From positions 686,464 through 721,744 of the forward strand of contig CP070678.1 of NCBI GenBank assembly GCA_020352515.1: 35,281 bases of DNA, read 5' to 3'. The stretch comes from Phycisphaerales bacterium (lineage in GTDB: Bacteria; Planctomycetota; Phycisphaerae; Sedimentisphaerales; Anaerobacaceae). How positions within the stretch are numbered: position 1 is the first letter of the stretch; each line of letters opens with the position of its first letter. Under the pieces are notes generated by a model. That model saw only the letters and a program-made list of their open reading frames with translations. It was not told the origin of the DNA and did not search any database. This document shows positions 17,697-25,179 of this stretch, piece after piece. Made by a program: the position numbers and the translations under genes.

Positions 17697-17808
17697 AATT
17701 GTTCCTTTCTTAAATCGGGTGTAACTTTTTCCAACACTCCTCACAGCCGGTGACGTTATTGCTCTGCCTCTCATTTCTGCGGCCGGCAGCCACCGGTGCT
17801 CACACAAC
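17697..17808 (-). repeat. Spacer repeat B (upstream of copy 2), homologous to spacer repeat A
   Basis: This is the counterpart of 15788-15902, with the same ordered blocks and a similar length (112 versus 115 bases). The shared block at the stop-codon side runs on into the coding ends of the genes (GCCATCTTGTC), so the duplication junction is not at a gene boundary. Confidence 0.75.
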
Positions 17809-19608
17809 CTAATCGGCCATCTTGTCCATTCGCCTCAGACACAGCTTTGCTTTGCTTGCGTACGTGCTTTTAGGATAATCTTTTACCACAAACTCGAGCG
17901 CCTCTCTCGCTTCCTCGAAGTTCCCCTGGAGCATGCTGCAGTACCCGATAAAGAAGTTCGCCTGTGGCGCCTTCTTTGCCTCTGGGTAGTCCACCATCAA
18001 ATCCAGAAAAATGTCCGCTGCGCGATTCGTGTCGTTCATCTGAAGATAGGTCCGGCCCTTCAGCAGGGTCGCCTGGATGACCTTGTCTCTGTTTGTGAGC
18101 CTGTACTTGTCTATGAATCCTTGAATCTCCGCAATTGCCTTCTCGCACTGCCCGCTGCGAAAGACGTACTCGCATACCTGCAGCTCGTATTGCGCCTTCT
18201 GGTCCGCATCGCACCGGGGCAAAAGCCCCCGGCATATCTCGGCAGCCTTCAGGAAATCCCCATTTCTGGCCGCCTGTTTGGCGAGTTTGTCTTGCTCTGC
18301 CACCAGGTATTGCGACAGTTCAGGCTTGTTTCGGCTGTAAGTTGCGAATTTGCCCGCCCACGAGCCCCTTCTCCTCAGACTCTCGCAAACAGTCCGGGCG
18401 CACAAAGTCACGTCATCAACCTCAGAGAATACGATGTCCAGAAATTCCTCGAATGCCGCCCAGTCGCCCTCAACTTCGAAGTCCCTGACGCTCGCACCGA
18501 CGGCCAGCGATGCGTTTTCCGTGTTGCGTATGCTTTGCCTTACGATCTTTGCGAACTCACCGGTTCCCCTGTTGCGACGCAGCCACAAGGCCGAGAGAGC
18601 ATAATTCGGCGACTTGACGGACAAGCATGCCGAACCGCTGTAGGCCGCGGAAACTTCATCTGCCGGGGCCTTCGATGACTCCTTCGCCTTTGCAAGCATA
18701 AAGTAGAGCTTGGAAAATACCATCTTTTGAGGATATCCCAGGGCCTCTATGTCCTCGCCCGCTGTCTTTTTGCACTCGCTGATCTTCTTTTCAATAAAGG
18801 CCGCCGAGTCGTTCGGCCTGCTCGCCTCGAAAGCCGTCTGGGCCTCTTCCAGCGCGGTCCCCAGGCTGCGCAGCACTTCCGACCGGAAGTAATCGCCGCT
18901 CAGCTCGTAGAGATTCCGAACCTCATTTTCGCTCAGCGCATGGTTGAACAGAACCACGTCGTCTATACACCCCCGCCAGCGGGATGCTGGTGCCGTTGCG
19001 AGCCCGCCGATAAAAACGTCTCTGCCGCTCTTTCTTATTTGCCGGGCGTTCGTCAGCGATAGCTCCAGCGCCCCGTCAACGTACAAAGAAGCTGTAGAGC
19101 CCTCATAGACTCCCACCAAATGGTGCCATCTGTTGTCGTTCAGCTTCGTTTTCCTTTTTGTCTGCACCCTCCAGCGAGCCGGCTGAATGTTGCCCGTGAA
19201 TTGGACTCTACCCATTTTGCCCATGGAGTTCAGTCTCCACGTGTCGTTGCCCTTGCCCAGAATAATCTGGTTGGTTTCTTTGAAAGCGCCGACTTTTATC
19301 CACGCCCCCACCGTAATCGGACCTACAATATCGGCCCATGTGTCGGGGTCGCCTTCGTCTTTGCCTCCCCCGCAGTTCACGCGGTCGTCAATGCCGTCGA
19401 ACCTGAGTGCCCCTCCGAAACACCCGTCCACCCAGACGGGATTGCCCCTCACCGTGCCGTTGTGACCGCCAACGCAGTCCACGGCCGTGGCCCCGTTTGA
19501 ATCGTCAAGTTTCCAGTACGCCACCATTTCAGCCTTCACAACACGTGCCACCGCCGCAACGATCACAACCGTCGCCCACATCGCCAGTCTGTTGCCCCCC
19601 GTTTTCAT
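17809..19608 (-). CDS. LamG-TPR secreted protein, copy 1 (GGGK-insert subtype, first of the array)
   Basis: The ATG at 19608 is preceded by GGAAAGGA. The 599-residue product has a signal peptide ending near RVVKA/EMVAYWKLDD, GGGKDEGDPDTWADI, TVGAWIKVGAFKETNQIIL and DNRWHHLVGVYEGSTASLYVDG (in two parts). In the WHH motif Asn-Arg replaces the usual Asp-Gly-(K/Q). IDDVVLFNHAL closes the jellyroll. The loop before WHH (RWRVQTKRKTKLN) is strongly basic, unlike in other copies, so ligand preference may differ. The TPR region ends NFFIGYCSMLQGNFEEAREALEFV. The 192-base gap upstream is the widest before any copy. A TACAAT hexamer at 19633-19638 (minus) could be a -10 element, but no clear -35 is seen. 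Confidence 0.88.
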   Translation of the reverse strand: MKTGGNRLAMWATVVIVAAVARVVKAEMVAYWKLDDSNGATAVDCVGGHNGTVRGNPVWVDGCFGGALRFDGIDDRVNCGGGKDEGDPDTWADIVGPITVGAWIKVGAFKETNQIILGKGNDTWRLNSMGKMGRVQFTGNIQPARWRVQTKRKTKLNDNRWHHLVGVYEGSTASLYVDGALELSLTNARQIRKSGRDVFIGGLATAPASRWRGCIDDVVLFNHALSENEVRNLYELSGDYFRSEVLRSLGTALEEAQTAFEASRPNDSAAFIEKKISECKKTAGEDIEALGYPQKMVFSKLYFMLAKAKESSKAPADEVSAAYSGSACLSVKSPNYALSALWLRRNRGTGEFAKIVRQSIRNTENASLAVGASVRDFEVEGDWAAFEEFLDIVFSEVDDVTLCARTVCESLRRRGSWAGKFATYSRNKPELSQYLVAEQDKLAKQAARNGDFLKAAEICRGLLPRCDADQKAQYELQVCEYVFRSGQCEKAIAEIQGFIDKYRLTNRDKVIQATLLKGRTYLQMNDTNRAADIFLDLMVDYPEAKKAPQANFFIGYCSMLQGNFEEAREALEFVVKDYPKSTYASKAKLCLRRMDKMAD

Positions 19609-19800
19609 CTTTAATCCTTTCCAAAATCAAGAATTGTACCCACGCTCGGGCCTTTACACTCCGGACGATTCTACTGCAGCACCCACGACTCCGGTTCCGC
19701 CGCGAGCGTCAGTTCCTCGTAAAACATGCCGCTTGATTGGCTCTCTTCTCCGTGCGTCGTACTACTCAAAGTCTTGCCGATCCTTGTCTATTCACGGCGC

Positions 19801-22479
19801 CTAATATATCTGGAATATAAGGCCGTCCAGCTCCTCGTCTACGTTCTTGTCAACCTCGCCCGTCAGGTACTCCCTGAGTGTCGGCACGAGATACGCCTGG
19901 CCGATTATGTCGTAGTTCTCAATCACCACTCCCATCCGCTGCCCATTCAAACATTTTTCGGGGAGCGCAACCGTATACACCGTCTCTTCTTTCAGGTCGT
20001 CTATCAACAGCGTGTTTGGATCCTTGCCCTTGGCCGCTCTGGTCAGGGTTACCCCTTCGATGACAGGCCCGCTGACTTGTCGCTTGAAAATGTTGCCGAA
20101 GGGGACAGTAAGCAAAGACCTCAGTGACTTGCCGTCCATTCTTACCATGATAATCCAATTGTTCTTAAAGGTGTTGAACAGATCGCGATATGTGACCGGG
20201 CCCGCAGGCGTCAAGTCCTTGAACTGGAAAGGTTCTTCGCATATTACCACGTCCACCTTAAACTGTCTTCTCAGCACCTTTCCCACCCATTGGTGCCAGC
20301 GCCATTGTTCGTGATTCTTCTTGATCGTCGTCAAAACCCGGTCCCAGCCCTTGTGCAGACGCCAGTTGCTGTCGAGTTTTTCAAGCATTCGCCACTTAAT
20401 GCCGCTGCGGCCGGTATTCTCAAAAACGCCAATGTCGGCAGGCCTTATTGACTTCATCTGTGCATAGGCTCGCGATATGTCCGTCATCGCACGCAACGAA
20501 GTAGCGCTAAAGACCGCCGAATAGCGCTCCGGGAAAAGAGGATTCGGGTGAATCACAATAAACCCCGCGTCCGTGGCGTCGTAAAGCTTGTCCCAGGCCG
20601 CAACCTTGTTTTCGACGATCCTCAGAGGCAGACCCTCACAAACCTTCGACGACCAGCAGTCCGCCGCGGGTTTTCCAACGAAAACGACGTTATGGCTTTT
20701 GACAAGCTCGCTCGGGGCATTGACGTCCGAATAACAAGGCGCACCGTTCGCAAGCTCCCTGGCAGTTTTTTCACTTCTCTTGACAAACTCTTCGCCGCCC
20801 GCGGTGCCCCATAGGACCACGTAAGGGTCTGTAAAAACGTCCCCCACGGGGCCGTGAAGGCGGTCGCTTTTGACAAAAGCCCCGACCTCCTGATTGCCGG
20901 GCGCCTTGGTGAAGATGTCCTCTGTCACCCGGCCCAGACTCTGCCCGTTCTCGATGATCTCCACGGGCCGGTTCGAATCCAGCGGGGCGCCGGCCAGATC
21001 AAAACTGTAGGAGTCAATGTTGTCGGTTCTTACGAGAATTGTCTGGCCCCATACGCACGCGTCTATGGTTCCAGGCAGATTCTCGTCCCGGCGGCCTTTT
21101 ATCGTAACCCAGTAAGCACGAGGATTTCCGAGCGATTCCATCGTGTACAGGACCCTGAGCGGATTTTTCTCGCGGACCGCATACGGAATCTTCGTCCCGC
21201 GAAGATGCTCGATTCTCTTCGTTTTGCTCCACTTGAAATGCTTGCAGTTGTAATACTCGAAACACTTGACCGCAAAGTCATAGTAGCCTACAAGATCCTC
21301 TTCGTTGTGTCCGCCTTTCACGAATATCATCGGCAGATTGAAAGAATTGCCCGCCAGATGGCGATAACTGTTGCCCAGTGACGCATTGCATTCGGCCCAT
21401 TGATCCGGATGGTTCAAAGCCAGCGAGATTGCCTGGATCCCGTTGACGCACGGACCTTCAATGTAAACTTTATCCTTGTCGATCAGCACCTTCTGCTCGA
21501 TTATCTTCAAAAACCTCTCGTACGTTTTCCACCTGCTCTGCTCGGGCGGGACCGTGTGCCACCAGATGTCGATTAGCCCGGAGCGGTTGACATAGTTGTC
21601 CTTCGCAGCCCATCTGCCCCTGTCGGCATGAAGATACATGGCTTGAGCTCGTGTCCGGTCCTTGCTTTCCGGCACAAATACCGCAAACTCCTCTATTTGA
21701 GCCCCGTCGAAGGGCTTGAACCTTATCTTGTTCAAGCCGACCACCAAATCGGGGCACTTTCCTGTGTCGTAATCCAGCTTGCTTTGAACCGCCTCCGCCA
21801 GTGACTGAAGTATTTTCCAAGACAGGACGGGCGAGCCGCTCACAAGTTCCATAACGCGTTCAAAGTGCGACACGGCTATGGAAGAGCGGATAAGCTGGGA
21901 ATCCCGGTTTGCCTCAATCTGGTCTCTAATCTGCCGGCAGAACGCGAGAATATCCTTCTTCCAGTTCCCGACTACGATAGCGTGAGCTTCAACTTGCTTG
22001 GGCTGTCCGTCCAACGCCAGAGCTGCAAAGACGATTTTGAATAGGCCTTCCTTCTCAAGCACCGCCGGCACGTGCGTCTTGTTCGGCTCCGTGTGGCCTG
22101 TGGCCTTGCGTTGAGACTGCCAAAAGCCTTCCGAAAACCTGCTTATCTGCAGGTCGACGTTTGTCTCTGAATCCGGATTTACTGCTTCTTCCGGCAGTTT
22201 TACGGTCAGCGGTTCGCTCGCCCGGCAGCAATAGTCCTCTTTTAGCTTCGGTTCGCCCGTTGTATCCTCTGCCGTTGGCTTGATTTTGCTTTCAGGCTCA
22301 ATTTCCCGGAGGCAGAAGCAGAACAGACTCCCCTCACGGGCCTTTTCTGCCACTATTTTCCAGGGCAGCAAATAGGGCCGTTCTACCGAGGAAACCGCTG
22401 AGTTTCCGAGCCCGATGTCTGGCGCCCCGGCCAGTAGAACAACCGTCAGCAACGCCCCAACCCTGACTTTTTTTCCCAT
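19801..22479 (-). CDS. Secreted alpha/beta-hydrolase-like protein fused to a 5'-nucleotidase C-terminal-like domain
   Basis: This 892-residue protein starts from the ATG at 22479, with GAAGGA upstream and a signal peptide MGKKVRVGALLTVVLLAGAP. Residues about 260-420 resemble a prolyl-oligopeptidase or esterase-like alpha/beta-hydrolase core: VYIEGPCVNGIQAISLALNHPDQW sits where the nucleophile elbow GxSxGG and following helix should be (in two parts, 338-361), then FVKGGHNEED. The elbow Ser is Cys344. Residues about 757-875 match the 5'-nucleotidase C-terminal domain pattern: GPVTYRDLFN, MVRMDGKSLRSLL, SGPVIEGVTLT and ETVYTVALPEKCLNGQ. The calcineurin-like metallophosphatase domain that normally precedes it is absent. 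Role unknown; perhaps a surface hydrolase or binding protein. It leads the co-directional block and lies 192 bases before the LamG array. Confidence 0.65.
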   Translation of the reverse strand: MGKKVRVGALLTVVLLAGAPDIGLGNSAVSSVERPYLLPWKIVAEKAREGSLFCFCLREIEPESKIKPTAEDTTGEPKLKEDYCCRASEPLTVKLPEEAVNPDSETNVDLQISRFSEGFWQSQRKATGHTEPNKTHVPAVLEKEGLFKIVFAALALDGQPKQVEAHAIVVGNWKKDILAFCRQIRDQIEANRDSQLIRSSIAVSHFERVMELVSGSPVLSWKILQSLAEAVQSKLDYDTGKCPDLVVGLNKIRFKPFDGAQIEEFAVFVPESKDRTRAQAMYLHADRGRWAAKDNYVNRSGLIDIWWHTVPPEQSRWKTYERFLKIIEQKVLIDKDKVYIEGPCVNGIQAISLALNHPDQWAECNASLGNSYRHLAGNSFNLPMIFVKGGHNEEDLVGYYDFAVKCFEYYNCKHFKWSKTKRIEHLRGTKIPYAVREKNPLRVLYTMESLGNPRAYWVTIKGRRDENLPGTIDACVWGQTILVRTDNIDSYSFDLAGAPLDSNRPVEIIENGQSLGRVTEDIFTKAPGNQEVGAFVKSDRLHGPVGDVFTDPYVVLWGTAGGEEFVKRSEKTARELANGAPCYSDVNAPSELVKSHNVVFVGKPAADCWSSKVCEGLPLRIVENKVAAWDKLYDATDAGFIVIHPNPLFPERYSAVFSATSLRAMTDISRAYAQMKSIRPADIGVFENTGRSGIKWRMLEKLDSNWRLHKGWDRVLTTIKKNHEQWRWHQWVGKVLRRQFKVDVVICEEPFQFKDLTPAGPVTYRDLFNTFKNNWIIMVRMDGKSLRSLLTVPFGNIFKRQVSGPVIEGVTLTRAAKGKDPNTLLIDDLKEETVYTVALPEKCLNGQRMGVVIENYDIIGQAYLVPTLREYLTGEVDKNVDEELDGLIFQIY

Positions 22480-22565
22480 GTTTCCTTCTTCCGGGTGTTC
22501 CCGGCGGTCGGCCGGGACGGTTTGGGCGGGCCAAGTGCTCCGCATGACCGCCCGATTTATATGGC

Positions 22566-22593
22566 TAACTAACCAGAAAGACGCGTCTGTCAA
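22566..22593 (-). promoter_or_regulatory. Candidate sigma70-like promoter for the minus-strand block, with palindrome in the spacer
   Basis: On the minus strand TTGACA (22593-22588) is followed after 16 bases by TAGTTA (22571-22566), about 90 bases upstream of the ATG at 22479. A perfect 10-base palindrome AGACGCGTCT (22579-22588) fills the start of the spacer and touches the -35, a position suited to a repressor. The -35 is perfect; the -10 is only a partial match. Confidence 0.4.
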
Positions 22594-22628
22594 GGGAGGA
22601 ATCGTGCACTCAGTGCCGCTTTCTTGCT

Positions 22629-22658
22629 AAAAAAACGGCCCTGAGAGGCCTCGCCTCT
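22629..22658 (-). other. Overlapping hairpins followed by a T-run (possible terminator or attenuator)
   Basis: Read on the minus strand, AGAGGC-GAG-GCCTCT can form a 6-bp stem, while the alternative GGCC-(6 bases)-GGCC stem is followed by G and seven T. The two share the GGCCTCT segment and are mutually exclusive. It lies upstream of the candidate promoter at 22566-22593, so it may simply insulate the two divergent units. Confidence 0.3.
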
Positions 22659-22761
22659 TTGTCACCATGATACTTAACTCCAGTCCAGCAAAGAACTTAG
22701 CTGCCGCGAACAAGAAATTTCCGCAACGAGAAAATATAATGTCTTTGCTGAGTATTTTCTG

Positions 22762-22790
22762 TTGACTCAAGAGTGGCTCCCGAGTAAATT
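22762..22790 (+). promoter_or_regulatory. Sigma70-like promoter for the ECF sigma/anti-sigma operon
   Basis: TTGACT (22762-22767), a 17-base spacer and TAAATT (22785-22790) give near-consensus elements at ideal spacing. Transcription would begin near 22797, leaving a leader of about 100 bases before the sigma start. The surrounding 409-base intergenic region (22480-22888) otherwise holds only the divergent promoter, the hairpins and the palindrome annotated separately. Confidence 0.6.
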
Positions 22791-22821
22791 ATTATTTAGA
22801 TATCTTAGAATATCGAAGCGT

Positions 22822-22838
22822 TTTACTCACTGAGTAAA
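22822..22838. promoter_or_regulatory. Palindrome TTTACTCA-C-TGAGTAAA, operator-like
   Basis: This is a perfect 8+1+8 inverted repeat in the leader, about 25 bases after the predicted transcription start. Half-site relatives occur nearby: TGAGTA at 22749-22754, CGAGTAAA at 22781-22788 overlapping the -10, and GACTCA at 22764-22769 overlapping the -35. The cluster suggests a dimeric regulator, but none is identified. Confidence 0.45.
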
Positions 22839-22894
22839 GCGGAACTGCTCTGGGGAATGTTGATGATGATTTTTGCACTTTTGCGGGTGTGCTG

Positions 22895-23470
22895 ATGCCG
22901 AAGACAGAGAAAAGCAAGGAAAAACGTCTCGGGGCAGGAAAAGGGCAGGTCCAGGAAAGGGTCAATGTCGTCGCCAAGATATTCGACGAGTACGGCGACC
23001 TCATCCGCGCCATAATACGCCTGAATCTCAGCGATCAGAAGAATGCCGACGATATTTTCCAGGATTCATTCCTTTCTCTGCTGCATAAACCCGTTCCCGA
23101 GGGAACCGAGAATATACAGGCTTACCTGTACCGTGCGATTACAAACGACATTATCGATGCCGCCCGGCGGACGAAAAGTTATAAATCGAGGGTCTGCAAG
23201 TACGCTGAATGCCGCAAGTACAGAGTAATCTGCGAGGACCCGCAGAACGTTGTTGTGCAGGCGGAGGAGAGACGCGAAATGCTTCGCCTGATCGAGAGAC
23301 AGTTGCCGCCTCGCGAAGCGGAAGCTGTTATCGAGCGTTTTGGACGAGGAACGAGTATCGATGATGCAGCAAGGAGAATGTCTGTCAACAAGCGAACACT
23401 CTCCCGCTATATTTGTACAGGACTAAAGAAGATTCGTGCATTGATTAAGCAAGAAGACGGTGACGCATAA
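22895..23470 (+). CDS. ECF-type RNA polymerase sigma factor
   Basis: The product is 191 residues (193 if the GTG at 22889 is used; neither start has a strong ribosome site). Region 2 spans DEYGDLIRAIIRLNLSDQKNADDIFQDSFL (in two parts, about 31-60), with the characteristic (F/Q)DxFL core-binding helix and the AYLYRAITNDIIDAARR helix. Region 4 is LPPREAEAVIERFGRGTSIDDAARRMSV followed by NKRTLSRYICTGLKKIR. Regions 1.1 and 3 are lacking, as in ECF sigmas. Its TAA stop overlaps the ATG of the zinc-finger anti-sigma gene, the usual sign of a sigma/anti-sigma pair. The regulon is unknown; neighbouring surface-protein genes are plausible targets. Confidence 0.92.
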   Translation: MPKTEKSKEKRLGAGKGQVQERVNVVAKIFDEYGDLIRAIIRLNLSDQKNADDIFQDSFLSLLHKPVPEGTENIQAYLYRAITNDIIDAARRTKSYKSRVCKYAECRKYRVICEDPQNVVVQAEERREMLRLIERQLPPREAEAVIERFGRGTSIDDAARRMSVNKRTLSRYICTGLKKIRALIKQEDGDA

Positions 23471-25179
23471 TGATAGCCCCTAATCCAGGCACAGGCTGTT
23501 TGAATGCTCGCTTGTATTACTACGATTTGCTGAGCGCGCAAACCTCACCGGGTATTCCTCGGTCGGTTGCCGAGCACGTTGAAGAATGCCAGTTCTGTCA
23601 GGAGGAGATGGCGCGTCTTGAGGCCGCTGTGGCCGGCGCAGGGGCACGGCTCGACTGCGACCTCAGTAACCGCAATTCCGCAATCACTGCTGTTCTCAAA
23701 ATGCATTTTGCCTACGCAGACAAGTCGGTTACCTGCAACATTGTCAGGCCCTTTCTCCCGTCCATCGCCGTCGCCGACTTTGAGATTAGCATTCCCACCC
23801 CCATTACCGTTCACCTCGAGAACTGCAGGGCCTGCGGACAGGACCTTTTAACTCTCAAAAGCCTGGGCCTTTCCAGGAAGCAGTTATATCGCTTGGGGCG
23901 GCTTTTTGCCGAGAAGCCTTCGGAGGATATCGTCAGTTGCACCTACGCCCAGGCTGCGGTTCGTCAGGTTGGTTCGGTGTTCTTGAACGCTACCAGCGCG
24001 GAGGTCTTGAAGCACCTGTGCATCTGTCCCGACTGCAGGAAGATGGTTTATACCTCATGGGCGGCCCTTCGAGAAAGCCTGATTCACACAGGCTCGGTCC
24101 GGAACGACTTCCCCTGCGACCAGGTGTTGCCCGCGCATGTTTTCGACTACTGTTTTCCCTACGGTATTGACCCCGCCAACGACCAGTATGCCAAGTTCAG
24201 GGAGTCTCTGGCCTCCCATCTGCGCAGTTGCCCGGTGTGCATGGCCAAAGTCCAGCGTTTGCACGATTTAGTGTGCAGTATAATTCAGCGCCCCGAATCC
24301 GGGGTTGTAACCTCCTACCGTATCAAATCCCCCGCTGAGCAGCCGCAACCGGCGAGTGCGAGTGATATTTACGGCCAGTGGCCCATAGACGTTCAAGTCG
24401 TCGACAGCGCCGAGCTTTCCGAACCGGCCGCCAAGCCTTTTGCCGTTGGCCCCAAGCGCGCTGCGAGACCCATGCTCTCGGTGCTCGCCTGGAAGCAGTT
24501 CGTCAAGCCCCTCGCCGCCGCCGCAGTCGTGCTGATCGGTATCCTGCTGCTGCTTAACGGACCGGCTGCAAGAGCCGTGGACCTGGCCGAGATATATGAG
24601 GCACTCGCAAAGGTCGGCAGCGTCTGTGTCTCAGAGTTCCTGACCGGGCAGCCGGAACCGAACTGCAAATACTGGATGGCCCGCCGGCACGGCCTTGCTA
24701 TCGAGGACAATGGACAGAAAATCAAGCTCTACGACCTGACAAATGACTCGGTCACCACCGCGAATCTGGATGGTCCGACAGTTGAGCCAATGTCCCCGGC
24801 CGAACGAAATGGCATTCTTGACTCCCAGGACAGACTCTTTGGCTTGCTGCAGGTCTCCAAAATATCGGGAATACCGGAAGACGCCCGCTGGGTCCGCGTA
24901 ACTCGACAAACCGGGGCGCCCGTAAGTCCTGGAATCGAAGTCTACGACTTGATCTATACCCAAGGCGACCGCAATGTGCGATACGTGAAATGGCGCGCCT
25001 TTGTAGACCCTCGAACCAAGCGGGTCAGTAGAACTGAGTTGTACAGCAAGTACGACCCCGCCGAAGAGTACAGGCTCTATAAGTACTGGATAGCAGACTA
25101 TGTTACCGAAGAGCAGGTGCAGAACCGCGTTCGTTCCAGTTTTGGCTCTTCTCTCTCACTAATCGCCCCCGCACGATAA
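23470..25179 (+). CDS. Membrane anti-sigma factor with four tandem zinc-binding (ZAS-like) modules
   Basis: This 569-residue protein has an N-terminal cytoplasmic half with four copies of the anti-sigma zinc motif, each a lone Cys followed by HxxxCxxC: C10/H36-C40-C43, C89/H115-C119-C122, C157/H182-C186-C189 and C216/H250-C254-C257. Usual anti-sigma factors have one. A Pro-rich linker (285-330) leads to one membrane segment at about 347-363 (LAAAAVVLIGILLLLNG, in part) and a 200-residue extracytoplasmic domain (KYWMARRHGLAIEDNGQKIKLYDL near 407-430, in parts) that may be a LolA/RseB-like sensor; that fold is inferred from its strand pattern. Its ATG overlaps the sigma stop. Its last 21 bases overlap the convergent C39-like gene. 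It would hold the sigma at the membrane until a periplasmic signal. Confidence 0.85.
   Translation: MIAPNPGTGCLNARLYYYDLLSAQTSPGIPRSVAEHVEECQFCQEEMARLEAAVAGAGARLDCDLSNRNSAITAVLKMHFAYADKSVTCNIVRPFLPSIAVADFEISIPTPITVHLENCRACGQDLLTLKSLGLSRKQLYRLGRLFAEKPSEDIVSCTYAQAAVRQVGSVFLNATSAEVLKHLCICPDCRKMVYTSWAALRESLIHTGSVRNDFPCDQVLPAHVFDYCFPYGIDPANDQYAKFRESLASHLRSCPVCMAKVQRLHDLVCSIIQRPESGVVTSYRIKSPAEQPQPASASDIYGQWPIDVQVVDSAELSEPAAKPFAVGPKRAARPMLSVLAWKQFVKPLAAAAVVLIGILLLLNGPAARAVDLAEIYEALAKVGSVCVSEFLTGQPEPNCKYWMARRHGLAIEDNGQKIKLYDLTNDSVTTANLDGPTVEPMSPAERNGILDSQDRLFGLLQVSKISGIPEDARWVRVTRQTGAPVSPGIEVYDLIYTQGDRNVRYVKWRAFVDPRTKRVSRTELYSKYDPAEEYRLYKYWIADYVTEEQVQNRVRSSFGSSLSLIAPAR

Larger units (their letters stand above)
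6138..19608 (-). repeat. Tandem array of seven LamG-TPR paralogues (six intact, one truncated)
   Basis: Seven genes in the same orientation share the same order: signal peptide, LamG jellyroll, linker, TPR region. The six intact copies are 597-603 residues long. Copies 1-5 carry a GGGK...TWADI insert and form one subtype; copies 6 and 7 and the remnant at 9868-10188 lack it and form a second. Spacers are 18-112 bases and do not show obvious promoters or terminators. The array is flanked by a fused hydrolase-like gene at one side and an ABC-2 exporter at the other. Confidence 0.9.
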
